Assembly (NCBI GenBank): GCA_030770535.1
Contig: JASVEC010000019.1
Span: 434,001-498,000 of the forward strand
Length of the DNA: 64,000 nucleotides
Direction of reading: 5' to 3'
DNA from: Batkoa obscura
Lineage: Eukaryota; Entomophthoromycota; Entomophthoromycetes; Entomophthorales; Batkoaceae
In this document: positions 59,866 through 64,000 of the stretch, in pieces
Layout: every line of letters starts with the position of its first letter
Position numbering within the stretch: the stretch's first letter is position 1
Position numbers and translations under genes: made by a program
Notes under the pieces: generated by a model
Told to the model about the DNA's origin: nothing
What the model saw: the letters and a program-made list of their open reading frames with translations, nothing else
Database searches by the model: none

Positions 59866-60408
59866 TTAATTTTTATGGCTTATATCCTTATTTAAAATAT
59901 AGTTAATATCTAAAGGATTGTTGGTTGAGCAAGTATCATCTTTACAATCATTATGTTTCCCATACTTGACCTCTTGTTTATTTTGATTATCATTAAGATA
60001 CAAAGAGTCTGATGTTGTAGTATAAAATGAACGATGTCGTGATTGTAACTCAGGTTCATTACTTGTTTTGAACACTAACCCTTTATTGTCATTCTGTGTA
60101 TCACATTTGATTTTTTGGTTATTTTCAATTTCTTTGTAACCTATCGAATTCAATACAGGATTCCAAAATACAGAGCGTTGAGGTTGGTGGTCATATTCAC
60201 CAGTTACTTTGAACTTTGCTCTTTTATTTTGAAACCAAATACGTACTGTTTTTGTAGTTAAATCGGCATCGAGTGCTATTTGAGTGACCAAATCTCGACA
60301 TGGTTTGTTATTAATTTTATAATAAGATAATAATATTTCATATTGCTTATCTGTTAAGTGGATACGGTGTCTTCTTTCTCTTTGAGCTTTATCGGTTATC
60401 ATCAGCAT
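59866..60408 (-). CDS. Homeodomain transcription factor
   Basis: An intronless 180-residue protein. A typical 60-residue homeodomain spans about residues 10-68: basic arm RERRHRIHLT, helix 1 around KQYEILLSYYKIN, helix 2 RDLVTQIALDADL, and recognition helix TVRIWFQNKRAKFK with the invariant W58, F59, N61 and R63. There are no extra residues in the first loop, so it is not a TALE class protein. Downstream of the domain the sequence is Asn/Ser/Lys-rich without known motifs. It is a nuclear DNA-binding regulator; the fungal subfamily (for example Pho2-like) cannot be settled from sequence alone. The nearest neighbour is the ataxin-2 gene 1.4 kb away on the same strand. Confidence 0.9.
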   Translation of the reverse strand: MLMITDKAQRERRHRIHLTDKQYEILLSYYKINNKPCRDLVTQIALDADLTTKTVRIWFQNKRAKFKVTGEYDHQPQRSVFWNPVLNSIGYKEIENNQKIKCDTQNDNKGLVFKTSNEPELQSRHRSFYTTTSDSLYLNDNQNKQEVKYGKHNDCKDDTCSTNNPLDINYILNKDISHKN

Positions 60409-61844
60409 TAGTTACCAAAAGAGAAACAATTGGTTGTCTATTTAAACTTTTGATTAGTTAAATCAGCTGAATATGGATTTTTACAAATGACTTTGATTTT
60501 TTCTTCTAAAGTCTAATACTTTTTTATTTTGTTTAGGATAAAAATTTGAGGTTATAGATTCTATATGTAATATGATTGATTTATATAGTTAGGAATATTG
60601 AGTTCTAGTTAGCTATTTATAATATAAAAAATACACTAAAAAATGTCAAAAATGTTTTATTTGAAGACTCAAGTTAAAGGCATTGTTCTTTGTAGACCAA
60701 AGCAATACAAAGAACTGCAAAGTTTAGCTGGTTAAATTCCATCTAAATTAAAATCTTTGCATATTTATCGAAGTTAACTTCCTTTAGAATTAAGTTGATT
60801 ATTGCATGATCCAAAATCTGATTTAAATTAATCCAAAAAAACTATATTATATAATAAAAGAGAGAATTTTCGAATCAAATGATACTCATATGATAAATCT
60901 ATGATTCATATAACTTTATAAGTTATTATGCTAATTTTGTTAATTTATTTTATCTCCCTGACTTTTAAGTGTTTTTCAAAACAAAATAGACAGCAAGAGT
61001 TTCTTATCAGTATTAAAAAGTTGTAATAAATCGAGGTAAAAGCATTTTGTAGTTAGATAACAAGAAAAGGGGGAATGCGTGATGTGGGAATAATAATAAT
61101 AATTTTATATTAAGGTCATTACAAATCATAAATTAGTGAATACAAAGAATTTAGAATGACTATTTTTGTCAAAGTCGGATAGTTAAATAAGCTCTGTGAT
61201 TCAATAATACAGATACAACTTTGTATTAGTTATATATAAACTGTTATAACTACTGTTAATAGTTTTGTCAAAATATTAATAAATTTAATTAGCAAATATT
61301 CAACATTCAACATCGACATTTAAAATTTGCGTTAAGTTATAATTATTAAATGAAAATTATTAAATAGTTAAAAGTTAACATCGTACGTATCCTTTTTTAT
61401 ATAAATAAAAATATCGGTAAAATAAAATTAGCGGAAAATTGAAAACTTTTCAAGTTTATATAAATTGTATTTATAATATTATAAATATTACTAACTTTTA
61501 TTAATTTTTTAATATCATTTATTTATTTTGAAGAAATATCATAAAATTAAGTTAAGCATAATTTTATAATAGCAATTTAGCTTTATTGAGCATTTTCGGT
61601 TCTAGGTATAAAAATATTAGATTTTTAAAATTCAATTTATGCCTTTAAGCTATTTAATGCTTTCAACACCATTGACTATATTATATACATTTATAAATAT
61701 TATACTAATAAAGTAATTTATTGTTTAAAAAATTAAATAATAGATTACAAAATACATAAAATCGAAATTAAGATGATTTTTTTAATTTTTTTATTAAACA
61801 AACCTATCAAAATAACTCAATGCTTATTTTTTAGTTAGAGTTAT
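60409..61844. other. AT-rich intergenic region
   Basis: Between the homeodomain gene and the ataxin-2-like gene; nothing recognised. Confidence 0.5.
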
Positions 61845-64000
61845 TTAATTTTGAGGAGTGGAGGTATTACTAGAATGGTTATTTTTTTCTTGATGTTGGT
61901 TATTGTGATTATTATTATTATGATGAGAACCACGACCACGCCCCCTACCTCGTGGATTGTGACCATGGTTTGGATGATGTTGTGTATGTTGAGGATGGAA
62001 GTTAGGTGGTTGATGATAATGCTGAGGTGGCATTTGGTAAAATTGAGGTGGTGGTGGGTGGCCCATAGGATGACCCATAGGATGAAATGGTGGCTGATGT
62101 TGATAAGGTGAACACCCTGGTGGTAGTTGGGGGTAATGAGGATGGTTATTGGATGGATAGCTGTTAGGAGCATGAGTGTGAGGCGGTTGGCTTGTTTGAT
62201 TTTGATTGTAATGGGGTGATTGTGATGAATGGGGTGGAGTTTGTTGGTTGCCGCGTGGCTGATAATGATAATGTCCATCCATGTTTGGACGCTGAACATT
62301 AGGATCGTTTGGTGGAGCATAACGCATCATGTTTGGGTTACTATTAGGCGCTCCCATATAGGTACCTTGTGGTCCGGATTGTGGAGGTCCTTGAGGCTGT
62401 GGTGGGGGCTGTTGTGGTTGAGAAGGGCCGCGTCCTTGAGGTGAATGAGAATAGTTATTGCTACTATTGTTATCGCTATTATTACTGGTATTGGTATTGG
62501 TATTAGTATTAGTATTGGCATTGCTGTTGTTATTGTTGCTATTCTCGTGAGGTTGTTTGTTATAATAATTTTGTGGAGTTGGTCCTGGTGAAGGATGGTT
62601 AAGCATAGGTTGATTGTTTTGTTGTGGATATGGATATGGCGGAGGAGGATTGTGTTGTGGATGATTCATATAAGGCATACCCTGAGGTGGTATACCCATC
62701 ATTTGAGGATATGGCATTTGGTTGGGATAGCGATAGGCCGGATAAAATGGTGGCTGTGGGTACATATTAGGTGGTATGTTTGGGTATTGAGGATCGGCAT
62801 GTGTAACGTTGAATTGTTGACGGTATGGTTTACCTTCAGTGGGCCAAGTAGGTGCTTGAGTAGAAGGATCATTAAATACCTTCTGTTCAATAACTTCAAA
62901 CTGCCAGTCAACAACGTCTTCTTTAACTTCAGGTTTGCCATTCAAGAAGAAAGCATTAACTTCTTTTTTAGCTTCAATGGTTGCATTTGGATTGAATGGT
63001 TTGGCAGATGGATTAGGCTTGAATTCGGGTGCTTTTACATTGAGTTTAGCAGAAGCTTTAACTGATGATGTTTCAGATTTTGCATCATCTTCACTTTTCT
63101 CACTTATAGCTGGTAAATGATCACCTGTTTTATTATCATTACCTTTTGAGATAATATCCTTGATATCGCTTGGTACCGGAGTTTTAAGTTTAAAAGTTTG
63201 AGAGAATTTAAGTAGTTCAGCGACCTTACCATCTTTATCCTTTTTGATTTTGGCTTGTTGTCCAAGCTTAACTCGCTCCTTTTCAGTTGATACAAATTGA
63301 CGGAAAGTGCCCATAAGTTCTTCTTCAATTGGTTTAGATGCCCTTTGTTTACCTAATAATTTCTTTTGAGTAGGAATTGAGAGTGCTAATTTATTGGAAG
63401 AAAATAACTGAAGTATAGCATCTGCTTTCTTTTGTGAAATAGGTTGTCCAGTTGTGACTTTTTTAGTTGGAATAGGAAGAGGTTGATGTTTCTCGGCTGC
63501 CATAGCATGCTTCAAATTTTTATCACGAAGCGCCATAGCTTCCAAAAAGCGTGCCGTGTTTGATTTCTTAGAAAGATCCTTCGATTCATTACTTTCAGCA
63601 GTTGGCTGGTTGATAGTGGCTGGTTTTGATGTTTCCACTTTCTTGGACTCATCCAAAGGATTTGTTTGGGCGCTCGGCTGGGCAGTGCCTGCCTTTGGTT
63701 GTGTTTCAAGCGATGTAGTTTGAGCTTCTTGACCTTTGGCTTGCATTACTTGCTGATATTTTGCCCTTACACTTGGTGGAACATATTTTCCTTCTTTAAT
63801 AGCTCTAGCCACTGCAGAATATTTTTCTTCTTCATCTTCATCGTTATTAGTTTGGTGACCACGTTCTTCACTAATATGAGGGTTAGATGAAGACTTGTTT
63901 AAAATTTCATTAGCTATACGCTCAGCATTACGTTCAACTTCAGCAAAGTTTGGAGCAGAGCGATCAATCTTTGTTGTATAAATAAGCTCATCGTAGTTAG
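61845..64000 (-). CDS. PBP1: Pbp1/ataxin-2 family protein, N-terminus outside window
   Basis: Ataxin-2 proteins bind RNA and poly(A)-binding protein and promote stress-granule formation in the cytoplasm. The frame is open to the window edge, so the start and the Lsm domain lie beyond 64000; 718 codons are visible. First comes the LsmAD region (YTTKIDRSAPNFAEVERNAE then EEKYSAVARAIKEGKYVPP). A PAM2 motif, LNVKAPEFKPNP (about 63010-63050), is the usual contact to the MLLE domain of poly(A)-binding protein. A conserved TWPTEGKPYRQQ block follows. The C-terminal 270 residues are Pro/Gln/Asn/His-rich, with an (NT)n run near 62480-62530 and RGRGRGRG near the end. Ends at TAA 61847-61845. Several antisense frames over this region are shadows. 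Confidence 0.93.
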   Translation of the reverse strand, partial: NYDELIYTTKIDRSAPNFAEVERNAERIANEILNKSSSNPHISEERGHQTNNDEDEEEKYSAVARAIKEGKYVPPSVRAKYQQVMQAKGQEAQTTSLETQPKAGTAQPSAQTNPLDESKKVETSKPATINQPTAESNESKDLSKKSNTARFLEAMALRDKNLKHAMAAEKHQPLPIPTKKVTTGQPISQKKADAILQLFSSNKLALSIPTQKKLLGKQRASKPIEEELMGTFRQFVSTEKERVKLGQQAKIKKDKDGKVAELLKFSQTFKLKTPVPSDIKDIISKGNDNKTGDHLPAISEKSEDDAKSETSSVKASAKLNVKAPEFKPNPSAKPFNPNATIEAKKEVNAFFLNGKPEVKEDVVDWQFEVIEQKVFNDPSTQAPTWPTEGKPYRQQFNVTHADPQYPNIPPNMYPQPPFYPAYRYPNQMPYPQMMGIPPQGMPYMNHPQHNPPPPYPYPQQNNQPMLNHPSPGPTPQNYYNKQPHENSNNNNSNANTNTNTNTNTSNNSDNNSSNNYSHSPQGRGPSQPQQPPPQPQGPPQSGPQGTYMGAPNSNPNMMRYAPPNDPNVQRPNMDGHYHYQPRGNQQTPPHSSQSPHYNQNQTSQPPHTHAPNSYPSNNHPHYPQLPPGCSPYQHQPPFHPMGHPMGHPPPPQFYQMPPQHYHQPPNFHPQHTQHHPNHGHNPRGRGRGRGSHHNNNNHNNQHQEKNNHSSNTSTPQN

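Noticed and set aside
62595-63065. Long antisense frames over the Pbp1/ataxin-2 gene
   Set aside because: Trp/His/Ile-rich shadows of the Pro/Gln/His-rich coding strand.

Overview
The window is nuclear DNA of an AT-rich eukaryote, most likely an early-diverging fungus. Protein genes are either intronless or split by short introns (about 45-115 bases) with GTAAGT-like donors and TTAG-like acceptors. Recognisable products are APC8/Cdc23, Krr1, a Pbp1/ataxin-2 protein, Msn2/4-type paired C2H2 fingers, S28 peptidases and ABCB transporters. An entomophthoroid fungus of the Conidiobolus kind would fit the base composition and the duplicated peptidases and transporters, but that is an inference; no rRNA or other barcode is present.

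Layout. 1-27 kb is a paralog-rich accessory region. It holds two S28 serine peptidases (one cut by the window edge), two full-length ABCB multidrug-type transporters, two Msn2-like zinc-finger factors, a GPI-anchored Ser/Thr/Pro-rich surface protein and a small spliced DPH4 gene (J domain plus CSL zinc finger, diphthamide synthesis). 29-38.4 kb is a compact housekeeping block: tRNA-Glu, the nine-exon alpha subunit of cytosolic phenylalanyl-tRNA synthetase, a three-exon CCHC-knuckle protein, the eight-exon ribosome-assembly factor KRR1, and tRNA-Gln. 41-44.4 kb is a third ABCB copy whose front half is pristine and back half decayed, followed by a decayed tRNA-Gln copy. 45.7-48 kb is an eight-exon APC8/Cdc23 gene. 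48-61.8 kb is mostly gene-poor, with a third Msn2-like factor and a homeodomain protein. 61.8-64 kb is the C-terminal part of a Pbp1/ataxin-2 gene that runs out of the window.

Three structures cut across this annotation. First, a family of about 97-base terminal-inverted-repeat elements (18 nearly complete and 3 partial copies found by eye) is scattered through every intergenic region. The ends are GGGGATGTWTTTTTG and the flanks carry a 4-base target duplication, usually ATAT. One copy sits inside the ABCB pseudogene, where the intact paralog supplies the empty site. Second, two ABCB genes on opposite strands share a 470-base stretch that is identical base for base over NBD2, while the rest is diverged. 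Third, the second ABCB gene and the pseudogene share a 1,509-base collinear stretch over TMD1-NBD1 with no difference seen, again with sharp edges. The last two look like ectopic gene conversion.

Exon boundaries were worked out by hand from splice signals, phase and family resemblance. Nothing was searched against a database.
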